A DNA stretch of 63,294 nt, from NCBI RefSeq assembly GCF_000725125.1, contig NZ_JFCB01000035.1, positions 1 through 63,294 on the forward strand, in the 5' to 3' direction. The notes beneath the pieces were generated by a model. That model searched no databases. It worked only from the letters and a program-made list of their open reading frames with translations, and had not been told where the DNA came from. Position numbers and translations under genes: made by a program. How positions within the stretch are numbered: position 1 is the stretch's first letter; each line of letters starts with the position of its first letter. Positions 26,825 to 35,370 of the stretch are shown one piece after another. This DNA is from Streptomyces toyocaensis (GTDB lineage: Bacteria; Actinomycetota; Actinomycetes; Streptomycetales; Streptomycetaceae).

Positions 26825-28095
26825 AGCACCTCCCGGGCCAGGGCGCGCATCCCGATCGCCTGCTGTGACTTGGGCGCGTAGGACAACAGAGGCTGTTTCA
26901 CTCGGACTGCTTCCTTCTGCTCCTTGAGGTCCCCGATCAGGCCGACAACGCGGGGATCCTTTATGTCCACCCATCCCTGAAGGGACGAGGTCGCGATGTA
27001 ACCACGGCGGGAGTCGTAGAGGTTGACGACGATACCGAGGTAGTCGATGTCGACCTGGAGGTCACCGCGCAGGTCGTCGATCTGTGTGGTGAGCAGGTCG
27101 TAGGCGTCCGCAGAACTGTCTTCGGCCTGAACGACGATGAGGGCGCCCGACTGTCCGGGCCTTTCGTCGTCACGTCGGCGGCCGTAGTAGGCGGCGGCGT
27201 CCATGCTGAGACCGAGGCTTGGCGGGCAGTCCACGATGATTACGTCGTAATCACCTTCGAGCGGTGCCAGTGCCCGCTCGAGGGCGGCTTCTCGGGCGCG
27301 GACCGCGGAGAGGCGGACGTCGAGGAGGAAGGCGTCGTGGCAGGCGGGAAGAAGATGGAGTCTGCCGGCAAAGGTGTCCTCGTCGACCGAGACGATGAGT
27401 TCGCGAAGATCGCCCTTGGGATCTCCAGCCATGTGATTGGTGAGGCTGTCCCCGTTCATCGGCAGGGGAGTGGCCCCGAGTTGATTGGTGAGGTGGCATT
27501 GCGGGTCGAAGTCGACGAGCAGCACCCGCTGACCGGGGCCCGGCAGGTTCTCGATGTCGAGGAGGTCGTCGTCCTGTGCCGCATCAGCGGTCTGGGGCTC
27601 GCTCGCCCGTAGGGCCTTCGTCAGGGCCTTGGCAACGCGGACGGGGTGCAGGGAGTTGGAGTCCTCGGCCAGTGCTTCACCGAGGCCGGCCGTGATGGCA
27701 GTCTTGCCGACGCCGCCCTTCTGATTACAGACGACGATACGGCGGGTGACCTCAGGCCGCGCGACGTCGGGCGCGGGGTTGGCATCGATCCACAGCTGTA
27801 CCGACTGGGCGAGGCCTTGGATCAGGGAGACCCGTCTGTCGGTGGTGGTCTGCCGGAAGTCCTCCCACTGCCCTGGGGGCAGGAAGGTGGAGAAGGAGTC
27901 GGCGCCGGAGGTGTCGATGGTGGCGGTGGTGGAGGCCAGGTTGCACCAGTCTCTGATGCCCTGCTCCACCGCTGCCTGGATTTCGATGCCGTGCTGGGCG
28001 GCTCTGACCTTCAGGTTCTTCCGAAGCCACCCCGGCAGTTTGCTGACAACCTTCTCGCGGTCGTTGGGTGCTGGTGAGTTCATGGGAGACACCAT
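26821..28095 (-). CDS. parA: ParA-family partition ATPase, system 1
   Basis: About 424 residues. The deviant Walker A NQKGGVGKTA is near residue 120 with VLLVDFDPQ and the Walker B region YDVIIVDCPP. The C-terminus includes VVNLYDSRRGYIATSSLQ. The first 110 residues are an extra domain with two short helical repeats, each carrying a ribbon-helix-helix-like pattern (KLPGWLRKNLKVRAAQHGIE and FLPPGQWEDFRQTTTDRRVS), probably DNA-binding for autoregulation. An insert of about 40 acidic residues lies between Walker A and the switch strand, absent in ParA-2. Starts at 28095 or 28083 are both possible. The gene contains a parS-like palindrome. Confidence 0.9.
   Translation of the reverse strand: MVSPMNSPAPNDREKVVSKLPGWLRKNLKVRAAQHGIEIQAAVEQGIRDWCNLASTTATIDTSGADSFSTFLPPGQWEDFRQTTTDRRVSLIQGLAQSVQLWIDANPAPDVARPEVTRRIVVCNQKGGVGKTAITAGLGEALAEDSNSLHPVRVAKALTKALRASEPQTADAAQDDDLLDIENLPGPGQRVLLVDFDPQCHLTNQLGATPLPMNGDSLTNHMAGDPKGDLRELIVSVDEDTFAGRLHLLPACHDAFLLDVRLSAVRAREAALERALAPLEGDYDVIIVDCPPSLGLSMDAAAYYGRRRDDERPGQSGALIVVQAEDSSADAYDLLTTQIDDLRGDLQVDIDYLGIVVNLYDSRRGYIATSSLQGWVDIKDPRVVGLIGDLKEQKEAVRVKQPLLSYAPKSQQAIGMRALAREVL
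27236..27254. promoter_or_regulatory. parS-1 site inside parA-1
   Basis: Perfect 15-bp core GATTACGTCGTAATC, one mismatch in the outer 19 bp. It encodes DYDVI of the Walker B region. ParA-2 encodes the same residues with ordinary GC-rich codons and no palindrome, so the site is maintained at the DNA level. Confidence 0.75.
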
Positions 28096-28191
28096 ACTAA
28101 CGTCCAAGATCCTTTGAGTCGCTGACACGTTAGCAAGACTCAGCTGACGTGGAGATGAGTCCAGTCGTGTCGGCGGCGCGGGGAACGGCGG

Positions 28192-28210
28192 GTGATTACG
28201 TCGTAATCAC
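28192..28210. promoter_or_regulatory. parS-1 site upstream of parA-1
   Basis: Perfect 19-bp palindrome GTGATTACGTCGTAATCAC, about 100 bp upstream of the parA-1 start, in the only non-coding gap of this region. Confidence 0.8.
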
Positions 28211-28237
28211 CCTAGGCGGGCGTGGTTCAGGGGAGTG

Positions 28238-29062
28238 TCAGGTTCGGTGCGGCTGATCGGTCAGAAACTCAGCTGCTGCGGACCGTGCGAGGTGGGCCTC
28301 ATGTGTGGTCGTGACAGGCCGGGCTGTGCGGTGTTCCAGTTTGGCCAGGGCGCGTAGGGAAGCAAGCACATAGCGGCGGAGGCTCACCATCTGAATGGCG
28401 GTGGTGCAGTGGGGGAGTACCTCTGCAACCTCGTCGAGCCAGTACTCAACGTCTTCGTCCAGGACCAGGCCGTCGCGGTTGTCCAGGAGCCGCTGCGCCA
28501 CGGGCACGAGGAGATGGTGACGTCGGCGCGCTGTTTCCTTAGCTCGCTCTTCCGCCTGCTTGTCGCGGGCGATCCGGTGTTCCGCCTCCTTGACGGCTTC
28601 GGGGGTGCGACGGAGCCTGTCCGCGTCCGACATCTCGTCCATCAGTGCCGCCGCTCGTAGCCGCTTGGCCTTGTTGTAGGCGGCACTGGGTACCTTCACC
28701 GCGAGCACGGGGACCAGCTCAAGCCACGCGGCACCCGCCTCGCGGGCGTCGGCGACCGCTCGCGCCTGGTGGATCTCTGCGCGCTCGCGCAGGAACTCCC
28801 ACAGTCGCACGCGTTTCAGAGAGGCCTTCTTCTGCCGCTCAGCAGTGAGTGTGCGCAGAGCTGCCGCGTGCTTCTCGGTGTATAGCAGCGCTCCGTAGAC
28901 CTCGTCGTTCGCCGGCATGCGTTCGACGTCGGGATCCTCGGCATCCTCGTGCAGCTGACGGAGTTCTCCGACCAGGGCCGGGGCGTCGAGCTTGCCGAGG
29001 CGTGAGGGCGGTTTGAGCAGCGGCTTTGTGGGGGCGGGTGACTTGTGGGGGTGACGAGGCAT
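28238..29062 (-). CDS. Hypothetical helical protein next to parAB-1
   Basis: 274 residues; not recognised. It is highly charged and almost wholly helical (KHAAALRTLTAERQKKASLK, EAVKEAEHRIARDKQAEERA, TTAIQMVSLRRYVLASLRAL), without membrane segments. A basic N-terminus (MPRHPHKSPAPTKP) is followed by acidic and basic blocks, suggesting nucleic-acid or protein binding. It lies 28 bp beyond the parS-1 site upstream of parA-1 and on the same strand, so it may be a backbone gene transcribed ahead of parAB-1. That link is positional only. Confidence 0.55.
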   Translation of the reverse strand: MPRHPHKSPAPTKPLLKPPSRLGKLDAPALVGELRQLHEDAEDPDVERMPANDEVYGALLYTEKHAAALRTLTAERQKKASLKRVRLWEFLRERAEIHQARAVADAREAGAAWLELVPVLAVKVPSAAYNKAKRLRAAALMDEMSDADRLRRTPEAVKEAEHRIARDKQAEERAKETARRRHHLLVPVAQRLLDNRDGLVLDEDVEYWLDEVAEVLPHCTTAIQMVSLRRYVLASLRALAKLEHRTARPVTTTHEAHLARSAAAEFLTDQPHRT

Positions 29063-29203
29063 GGAGAAAAGTGTGCCCGTTCGACGTGATTCACAGAATG
29101 TGAAATGAGTAGTGAGAGGTCACTTCCTCGTGCCGGTCAGACCTGGGCGTTGTGGTGATGACGGCGAGAGTACCTGTCCTACGGGTCCGGTGACCGACGA
29201 GCT

Positions 29204-29700
29204 GGCGGAGTGCTGGCAAGCATCCCGGTCGCCATGGATGTCGACGGGCTGACCTTCACGCAACTGTGTGCTGTCGGACTTCTTCAGACGGCGGCGTCTG
29301 TCGCGTTCGACGCGGCCAGTGGAGCGCATCTGAAAGCACTCGTCCTGCCCGAGCACCGTCTTCGTGTCAACAGCCCTTTGGAGAACATCAGCTGGATCAG
29401 CGTCAGTGCAGGCCCGCCCGTCGGCGGGCTTCTGAGCGGGTACTGAGCGCGGCCGCCACGATGGTGGTCGACGCACCGTCCTTCCTCGGATCGGCTCTGG
29501 GTATCCATCGCATCCGGCAGCCTGAACCCGCGCCACCGGCCCACACCGGCCTCCTCTCACCTGGGCCGCGACATCGCGGCCGGCTGGCAGTACCTCCTGC
29601 GTCACCCAGGACTGCGGCCGTCGTTCTTCAACGCGCTGCTCTTCGGCGGATCCGTCATCATGGCCTCACTGCTGATGGCCGTCGCACGGTCATCCCGCCG
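29204..29700 (+). pseudogene. MFS transporter remnant
   Basis: Broken pieces of a major facilitator protein in several frames: LTFTQLCAVGLLQTAASVAF, LKALVLPEHRLRVNSPLENI, MVVDAPSFLGSALGIHRIRQ and HLGRDIAAGWQYLLRHPGLR. At least two frameshifts and both ends missing. The pieces fit the EntS-like exporter type, related to but not copied from the intact gene at 41733. Confidence 0.6.
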
Positions 29701-30789
29701 CACCGGCAGCGGATCCCACGGCGACTGGTTCACGAACTGCTGCAGGGCCTGCATGTTCCCGTCTGGCAACCGCTCGGCCGTTGGCTGGATCGACTTCCGC
29801 CGCCCGTCCAGCATCAGACCCCGCAGCTAACACGCACCCCACCGCCGCTGATGCCGCCGCGGCAGCGAGGCGAACACATCGGCAACGAACTCCGCTAACT
29901 CACCCCGGAGTCGTTCCACCTCCACGCTATACCGGGACAGGCCCACCACCAGGGGCGATCACTCAAAGTAACGAAGCACTGCTAGAACCGGTGATCGAAA
30001 GTGAGAACTCATCAATCCGACGGGGGCTCTCCAGTGGGGGGCGCGGCCGGGCGGTAGCTCCTCAGCCCTGGCGGGCTTGCGGTGCCCCGCCGGGGTGACT
30101 GGGCAGTATTGGCGGCTGACGGGTCCGGGGCGGCTGGGAAACGGGAGGCGTGGCTGAGACCGGCAGTGGTTGCTGGAGGCACACGCGTGCCTGCTCCGTC
30201 GGCGCACCCACCGCCTGGGCTGACTTTCGGTGGCTGAGGTCGGAAGGGGGGAGTGGTAGCCGCTGTCATTGGAATCCACCGCGCCGCATCCGTCCCACCG
30301 CGTTGTTGGCGAGGGTTCATTCGCGAATGCGGGACCGGTTGGTGGTGAGTGACGACGAGGCTGTGCTCACAAGGTAAGAGAGCGCGGCCTCGAAAGGGGC
30401 TCTGACCTGCGCGGATAGTGGTTGGGAGGCAGATCGGTGGAACTGGTAGCCAGATCGGGGAGCCGTACTGGGCGATCGCATGGTCTGGGTGCCCGGTTGA
30501 GAGGGACTGTCAGGCCGATCCTGGGATCGGCCATACGGGCTCTGTGAACTGATACCGCTGTTCCAGGAACGGACTGCCACGATCCTGGAACAGCACCAGA
30601 TTGCCGTGACGTACATGTCTCTGGCTTCGATGGCTTTGATTGAGGGGGATGGACTGGATGAAGAGAGAGGCAATCGACACGGCTGCTGGGCGTGGTTGAT
30701 TGACTTGGTGTTCATGTACGTTAGGTTCATCTGGTCGGCCTCACCGCCGTCGTCACAACCACCCGTAACTGCAGGCACGGAGGCCCCTG
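29701..30789. other. Long interval without a recognised gene
   Basis: About 1.1 kb with no supported gene. It holds a strong hairpin (30557-30594) and a wide inverted pair ACGTACATG (30609-30617) / CATGTACGT (30713-30721) upstream of the winged-helix genes. This is probably the regulatory region for those genes. Confidence 0.4.
30557..30594. repeat. Perfect 12-bp inverted repeat
   Basis: GCTGTTCCAGGA and TCCTGGAACAGC separated by 14 bp, about 195 bp upstream of the winged-helix gene start. It is too far from any upstream gene end to be an obvious terminator; an operator, RNA hairpin or origin feature are all possible. Confidence 0.5.
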
Positions 30790-31242
30790 TTGGGAGCACT
30801 ACGCAGACTGGTTGACGCCGACACCGGCGAACCGGTCCCTTACGCGCCGTACGCGTTCTCCGGGAGACACACACAGGTCGACAAGGCGCGAGTGGAAGCC
30901 ATCACCGAGTCCAAGGCGTTCACCCCGAGTCAGAAGTTCCTCGTTCTGTGGTGGATCGGCGTTTCCCCCGAGGGCCTGGAGCCGCTGCGAGCCACCGGAG
31001 CGGACATCGCCAAACGTGTGGGCATGTCCGCAGATGCCGTCGGTAAGATCAACAGGAAACTTGCGAAGCACCGCATCCTGATCGTCCGTGGAAAGATCGG
31101 CAACTACAGCTTCTACCGGATCAGCCCTTACATCGCCTTCCACGGCACAGGTCTCGAGCAGCGTGAAGCGGTGAAGACGTGCAACCCGCCAGACATCCCT
31201 GGTTTCGACGAGAACGCCCCTGCACGGTGGGAGGCTCAGTGA
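30790..31242 (+). CDS. Winged-helix protein resembling plasmid RepL-type proteins
   Basis: 150 residues from TTG 30790. After a basic start (TGEPVPYAPYAFSGRHTQ) comes a winged helix (TPSQKFLVLWWIGVSPEGLE, GADIAKRVGMSADAVGKINR, KLAKHRILIVRGKIGNYSFY) and a tail RISPYIAFHGTGLEQREAVK. The order wing, then R-I-x-P-x-x-x-F-x-G-x-x-x-Q-R-x-A, resembles RepL plasmid replication proteins. It overlaps the next gene by four bases (GTGA). With the iteron region and primase operon 1.5 kb downstream, a role in replication control is reasonable but inferred. Confidence 0.5.
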   Translation: MGALRRLVDADTGEPVPYAPYAFSGRHTQVDKARVEAITESKAFTPSQKFLVLWWIGVSPEGLEPLRATGADIAKRVGMSADAVGKINRKLAKHRILIVRGKIGNYSFYRISPYIAFHGTGLEQREAVKTCNPPDIPGFDENAPARWEAQ

Positions 31243-31550
31243 TCAGCGAGGAGAAGCACCGGAACCTCGAGCTGCTCGAGAGGACAGCCGGTATGACAGC
31301 CAATCAGCGTCTTGTCGTGATGCTGTATGCGCTGCATCCGACCGACCGGAGCGGTGCTGTGCTGGAAACGGCTGCGACGCTGGCCAAGCTGGTAGGTATG
31401 GCCCCGCCCGTCTTCTCTCGTACCCGCAAGCAGGTGATCGAGGCCGGCTGGCTCGAGGAGACCGGGAAGATCGGTCACATCAAGTACTACCGGCTGGATC
31501 CGAGACGGATGGGGGAGAACGTGGTCGTTCCCCTGCGCCGGGCAACATGA
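31239..31550 (+). CDS. Second winged-helix protein, coupled to the first
   Basis: 103 residues from GTG 31239 in a GTGA overlap with the previous gene. It has another winged helix: GMTANQRLVVMLYALHPTDR, LETAATLAKLVGMAPPVFSR, TRKQVIEAGWLEETGKIGHI, then KYYRLDP. It parallels the first protein in fold but is distinct in sequence, as if one arose from the other. Both are closed by two strong hairpins, so they form a self-contained two-gene unit. DNA binding is likely; the target could be the hairpins or iterons nearby. Confidence 0.55.
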   Translation: MISEEKHRNLELLERTAGMTANQRLVVMLYALHPTDRSGAVLETAATLAKLVGMAPPVFSRTRKQVIEAGWLEETGKIGHIKYYRLDPRRMGENVVVPLRRAT

Positions 31551-31558
31551 CCGTCCTC

Positions 31559-31601
31559 GGGACCGCACCTCATGTACCTGACGGCAATGAGGTGCGGTCC
31601 T
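31559..31601 (+). terminator. Strong hairpin after the winged-helix pair
   Basis: GGACCGCACCTCAT and ATGAGGTGCGGTCC form a perfect 14-bp stem (31560-31600) with a 13-nt loop, 10 bp past the stop codon. Confidence 0.7.
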
Positions 31602-31631
31602 GGGAGCGTTGTCCTTGACCCGAGCGCCAAG

Positions 31632-31660
31632 GATGGTGCTGCCGTAGCGGCAGCACCATC
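31632..31660 (+). terminator. Second hairpin in tandem
   Basis: GATGGTGCTGCC and GGCAGCACCATC form a perfect 12-bp stem around a 5-nt loop. Together with the previous hairpin it makes a tandem terminator. Confidence 0.65.
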
Positions 31661-31799
31661 GTGTGACGGGCAGCTTCACCCGCATCGTCGATCAGCATGA
31701 GGCGACCTGATCAACTGACGGCAGAGCAGCTCCTCAATTCCCATCAGGTCTACCGGATGGCCGGGAAGCCCTGGATGCCTATGAGGAAAGCGGTTCTCT

Positions 31800-31990
31800 C
31801 GTAAAGGGTGCGTGCCAAGGATGTGTCCTGCGCAAAGCGGGACGGCATGGTGGGTCGGCACTTGGTGAAGAAGCGTCCCCAGGGTCGGGGTGGGGGAGAC
31901 GCTGGCAAGCCAGACCGGAGTCGCCACGCCCTCGTCCGGTGTGATGGAGAACGGCCGGAACAACGGGGCGGTCGGTCGCATCAGTGCGGC
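31800..31990 (-). pseudogene. SDR C-terminal relic
   Basis: The minus strand encodes APLFRPFSITPDEGVATPVW, LASVSPTPTLGTL, nearly the same as residues in the SDR at 15794-16675 (LFRPFSITPDEGVQTPVWLA). The rest of the gene is absent and the frame is broken after this block. Confidence 0.6.
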
Positions 31991-32261
31991 AGCGTCAGCG
32001 TTGATGGCAGGTCAGGCCGCCCGTAGCACCGCGAGCGGAGAATCGGCGGGTGCCTCCGCCAGCAGTGCTCACACACCCAGGGTCGGGGCGACAGTCGGTT
32101 TTTCGCGACACGCAGACGAGCTGACCTCCTGATCACGAAAGCCCTCTCAGCAGGCTGCTGCTCACAACCCACGCAGCCGGGGTACCGCTTCGAGATGAGT
32201 GGACGGCCCTGCTCCAAGCAGCTGATCTGCCTGGAGCAGCCTGTTCCGAGGGCCCAGAGCG

Positions 32262-32708
32262 GGGGGCTCAGTCGCTTCAGTCGCTCGGTCGCTGGAGCGT
32301 TTGAGGGGCAGCGACTGAAGAAGAGCGACCCAGCGACTGTTCAGTCGCTGCCTGAGTCTCATGAAAAAGCGCAGGTCAGGGGCATTGTCGGAAGCTTGCA
32401 GCGACTGAAGCGACTGAAGGTTCGTATATATAACTTCCTCATGCGTGCGTGTGTGCGTCATATATAGAGCTCTTCAGTCGCTTCAGTCGCTGTTTGGTCT
32501 ATTGCAAGGCTCTGACCTGCAAGTTCTCCCAGGACTTAAGACAGCGACCGAAGACGCTCGGTCGCTGTGCTTCTTCTTCGGTCGCTGTACCGTGCCCGCA
32601 AAACGGAGTGCTGGCGCTGGATGGGTGCTCTTCCTTCGGTCACGTTCCACGACCTCGTATGACACGTTGGATAGGCTGTGTCTGTCATTGAGTCGCTTCG
32701 GTCGCTGA
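32262..32708. repeat. Iteron-rich candidate origin of replication
   Basis: More than ten copies of the element TCAGTCGCT or TCGGTCGCT in both orientations. The core is an exact 21-bp inverted pair at 32399-32419 and 32472-32492 (two tandem units each, ending TCAGTCGCTG). It surrounds 52 bp containing the A/T runs TATATATAA and CATATATAG. Further units lie at 32268-32294, 32309-32350, 32542-32570 (10-bp hairpin ACAGCGACCG / CGGTCGCTGT), 32574-32588 and 32691-32708. The block ends at the start of the primase-polymerase gene. Iterons plus an AT-rich segment next to a replication operon is the standard layout of a theta origin. Confidence 0.75.
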
Positions 32709-32719
32709 TGGGGGTGCGC

Positions 32720-33844
32720 ATGCCTGCTGAGCTGCGCTTTTCCTCCAACACCCCCAGGCAGCCGCCCTCTGTGCCAGTAGCTCCGGTAGCCAGTGCACTG
32801 GCAACCGCCAGTTGGTGCGCGCGTCATGGCTGGCCTGTGCATCCTCTGGCCGTGGGCCGCAAGACACCCGTCGCCAACTGCACTCGGTGTCGTACAACGC
32901 GCCACATTGCTGCTGAGTGCCCGTGTCTGCCTGCAGGAGGGTGGTGTCACGGTTTCCATGCGGCAACCCTCGACCAGCGCCGTATCGCCGAGTGGTGGGG
33001 GAACCGTCCGAAGCTGGGTGTCGGTGTTGCCTGCGGGCCGGCGCGCCTGGTCGTCATCGACATCGATGCGCATCCCACCCAGCCTCCCAGCCGCGACAGG
33101 ATCCTGCCCGGAATTCCGATCGCCGACCATGTGGATCTCACCGGCCTGGCAAACGGCTTCCACACCATGGCCGTCCTGGCTGCTCTGCGGGGCCGGCCCA
33201 GCCCTGCAGACGACACCAGCACCCTGCGCGTCCGCACGCCCTCCGGTGGCCTGCATATCTGGTACCGAGCCACCGGCAACCGCCGCTGGCACTGTTCCTC
33301 AGGCTCCGGTCCTGGCCGGGCCCTCGCCTGGCAGGTCGACGTCCGTGCCCACGGCGGTTACATCGTCGCCCCCGGAACCAGCACCAGCCACGGCACCTAC
33401 ACACCTGTGGGTGACGTGCGCGAGCCGGCTGTGCTGCCGTCCTGGCTCGCGCAGGAACTGGAGCGCACCGGTCACCTGTCCGCTCCCACGGTGCCTGCGC
33501 CGCGGTCCGTGCCTCCTCGCGCCAGGCAGGCCGTGCTTGCCGCAGGGGGCGGCCGCAACAACACCACGCACCGGCGTCTCCTTGCCGCCGTGCTCGCTCC
33601 GGTTGAGGCCTGTGGCCAGGTCTCACAAGGTGCTGGTTTCTCCGACGTCCTCAATCGTGCAGCCTTCACGCTGGGCGGTCTGGTCGCCGCCGGGCGGATG
33701 ACTCAGGAAGATGCTGAACGCGCGCTGAAGGAGACAGCGGCGACCGCTCGTCCCGGTCAGGAGCGCCGCTCTGAGCAGATCATCAGCAGCGGCCTCGCCG
33801 CGGGCCTCAAACACCCCCTGCCCCCGCAGGGAGGGCGTCCATGA
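32720..33844 (+). CDS. Bifunctional DNA primase/polymerase
   Basis: 374 residues from ATG 32720, preceded by GGGGG. The N-terminal domain is a prim-pol: ALATASWCARHGWPVHPLAV, a Cys/His cluster (NCTRCRTTRHIAAECPC) that may bind zinc, the metal-binding ARLVVIDIDAH, and RTPSGGLHIWYRA followed by QVDVRAHGGYIVAPGT. A C-terminal helical region (FSDVLNRAAFTLGGLVAAGR) links to the helicase. It should make primers and perhaps extend them at the plasmid origin. ATGA overlap with the next gene shows an operon with the helicase. In-frame starts at 32678 and 32708 lie within the iteron block and are less likely. Confidence 0.85.
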   Translation: MPAELRFSSNTPRQPPSVPVAPVASALATASWCARHGWPVHPLAVGRKTPVANCTRCRTTRHIAAECPCLPAGGWCHGFHAATLDQRRIAEWWGNRPKLGVGVACGPARLVVIDIDAHPTQPPSRDRILPGIPIADHVDLTGLANGFHTMAVLAALRGRPSPADDTSTLRVRTPSGGLHIWYRATGNRRWHCSSGSGPGRALAWQVDVRAHGGYIVAPGTSTSHGTYTPVGDVREPAVLPSWLAQELERTGHLSAPTVPAPRSVPPRARQAVLAAGGGRNNTTHRRLLAAVLAPVEACGQVSQGAGFSDVLNRAAFTLGGLVAAGRMTQEDAERALKETAATARPGQERRSEQIISSGLAAGLKHPLPPQGGRP

Positions 33845-35370
33845 CCTCGCCCAGGAACGAGACGCTCTTCGAGTTCGACGCCGATGCCGTTGCGGCCCAG
33901 ATCAGGGCGCAGAGCGCCGCAGCCGTACCCCTCCCCGCCCAGTCCGGTACCCAACCGGCTCCACCGGTCGGGGAGGCAACGCCCGCGGGCCTACTGCCCG
34001 ACACCCTTACGGACCGCGGCAACGCCAAACTGTTCGTGCGTCTCTACGGACGTGACTACCGGCACGTCCCCGGCATCGGCTGGTACCGCTGGGACACCAC
34101 GCGCTGGCAGATCGACGAGGACGACACCGTGCTCTGGGCGGCCGGCGACCTGGCCGAAGCCATCGCCGTACAAGATCCCCGCGGCATCCACACCGCTCAA
34201 GCCCTGCAGACGCACCGCCGCCGGGCGCTGTCCACCACGGGCATGAACGCCATGCTCGCGCAGGCCAAATCGGCGCCCGGGATGGTGCTCAATGCCAGCC
34301 TCCTGGACGCTGACCCCTACGCCCTGTGCACCCCGGACGGCATCGTCGACCTGCGCACCAGCCTGGTCAAAACCCCTGACCCGAACAAGGACTTCCATTC
34401 CCGCTCCACCTCGGTGGGGCCCGACCACGGTCCCACTCCCCGCTGGAACCGCTTCCTGACCGACACCTTCGGTGACGATGCCGAGGGTCGTGAAATGATC
34501 GCGTACCTGCAGCTTCTGCTCGGCTACTCCATCACAGGCGACGTGGGTGGCCAGGTCCTGCCTTTCCTCTTCGGCTACGGCAAGAACGGCAAGAGTGTCC
34601 TGCTGGACGTCCTGATGAAGCTCCTCGGCGACTACGCTGACGCCGCTCCGCCCGGTTTCCTCATGGCGCGCCCCTACGAGGGCCATCCCACGGACCTCGC
34701 GGAACTCCACGGTCGCCGTGTCATTGTCTGCTCCGAGGTCAAGCATGGCGACAAGTTCGACGAGGCGCGGGTCAAGCTCCTCACCGGCGGCGACCGCATC
34801 AAAGCCCGCCGCATGCGGCAGGACTTTTTCAGCTTCCAGCCCACCCACAAGCTGTGGCTGCTGGGTAATCACCGCCCCGAAGTCGGCACCGGCGGCTTCG
34901 CGTTCTGGCGCCGGATGCGCTTGATCCCCTTTGAACGCACCGTGTCCGACGACCGCAAGATCGACAACCTGGCCGACATCCTCGTCACCGAAGAGGGCCC
35001 CGGCATCCTCGGCTGGCTCATCGACGGCGCGCGCCGCTACCTCTCCGGCGACCGCGACCTGACCGGACCGGAACGGGTTCGCATCGCCACCACCGCCTAC
35101 GCGGAGACCGAGGACCACACCGGCCGCTTCTACGACGAGTGCTGCCACCTTGGCGGCGAACTGCGCGCCGAGCAGACGGCGCTCTATGCTGCCTATCGGG
35201 CGTGGTGCCAGAGTGAAGGTGCACCCGCGATGTCTTCACGTGCGTTCGCCGCCCGCACCCGGGAACTGGTCGGGCTGGCCTCGCCCAAGGAGATGATCCT
35301 GTCCAACCAGCGCAAGCACTACCCGGGTATCGGACTGCTCACCGAGGAAGAGAGGGAAGCGACCTCATGA
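33841..35370 (+). CDS. SF3 helicase / P4-type primase C-terminal protein
   Basis: 509 residues. A D5-type N-terminal domain (FVRLYGRDYRHVPGIGWYRW, MVLNASLLDADPYALCTPDG) leads to a superfamily 3 helicase core. Walker A GYGKNGKS is near 245-252, Walker B region GRRVIVCSEVKHGDKFDEAR, and motif C TGGDRIKARRMRQDFFSF followed by KLWLLGNHRPEVGTGGFAFW. The C-terminal domain resembles D5 proteins of phages and P4-type plasmids. It would form the ring helicase that opens the origin. It overlaps the primase upstream and a small gene downstream, each by four bases. Confidence 0.9.
   Translation: MTSPRNETLFEFDADAVAAQIRAQSAAAVPLPAQSGTQPAPPVGEATPAGLLPDTLTDRGNAKLFVRLYGRDYRHVPGIGWYRWDTTRWQIDEDDTVLWAAGDLAEAIAVQDPRGIHTAQALQTHRRRALSTTGMNAMLAQAKSAPGMVLNASLLDADPYALCTPDGIVDLRTSLVKTPDPNKDFHSRSTSVGPDHGPTPRWNRFLTDTFGDDAEGREMIAYLQLLLGYSITGDVGGQVLPFLFGYGKNGKSVLLDVLMKLLGDYADAAPPGFLMARPYEGHPTDLAELHGRRVIVCSEVKHGDKFDEARVKLLTGGDRIKARRMRQDFFSFQPTHKLWLLGNHRPEVGTGGFAFWRRMRLIPFERTVSDDRKIDNLADILVTEEGPGILGWLIDGARRYLSGDRDLTGPERVRIATTAYAETEDHTGRFYDECCHLGGELRAEQTALYAAYRAWCQSEGAPAMSSRAFAARTRELVGLASPKEMILSNQRKHYPGIGLLTEEEREATS

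Noticed and set aside
28105..28128. GTG 28128 as the ParA-1 start
   Set aside because: It adds MSATQRILDVS before the region shared with ParA-2 and has no ribosome site; ATG 28095 or 28083 fits the paralogue better.
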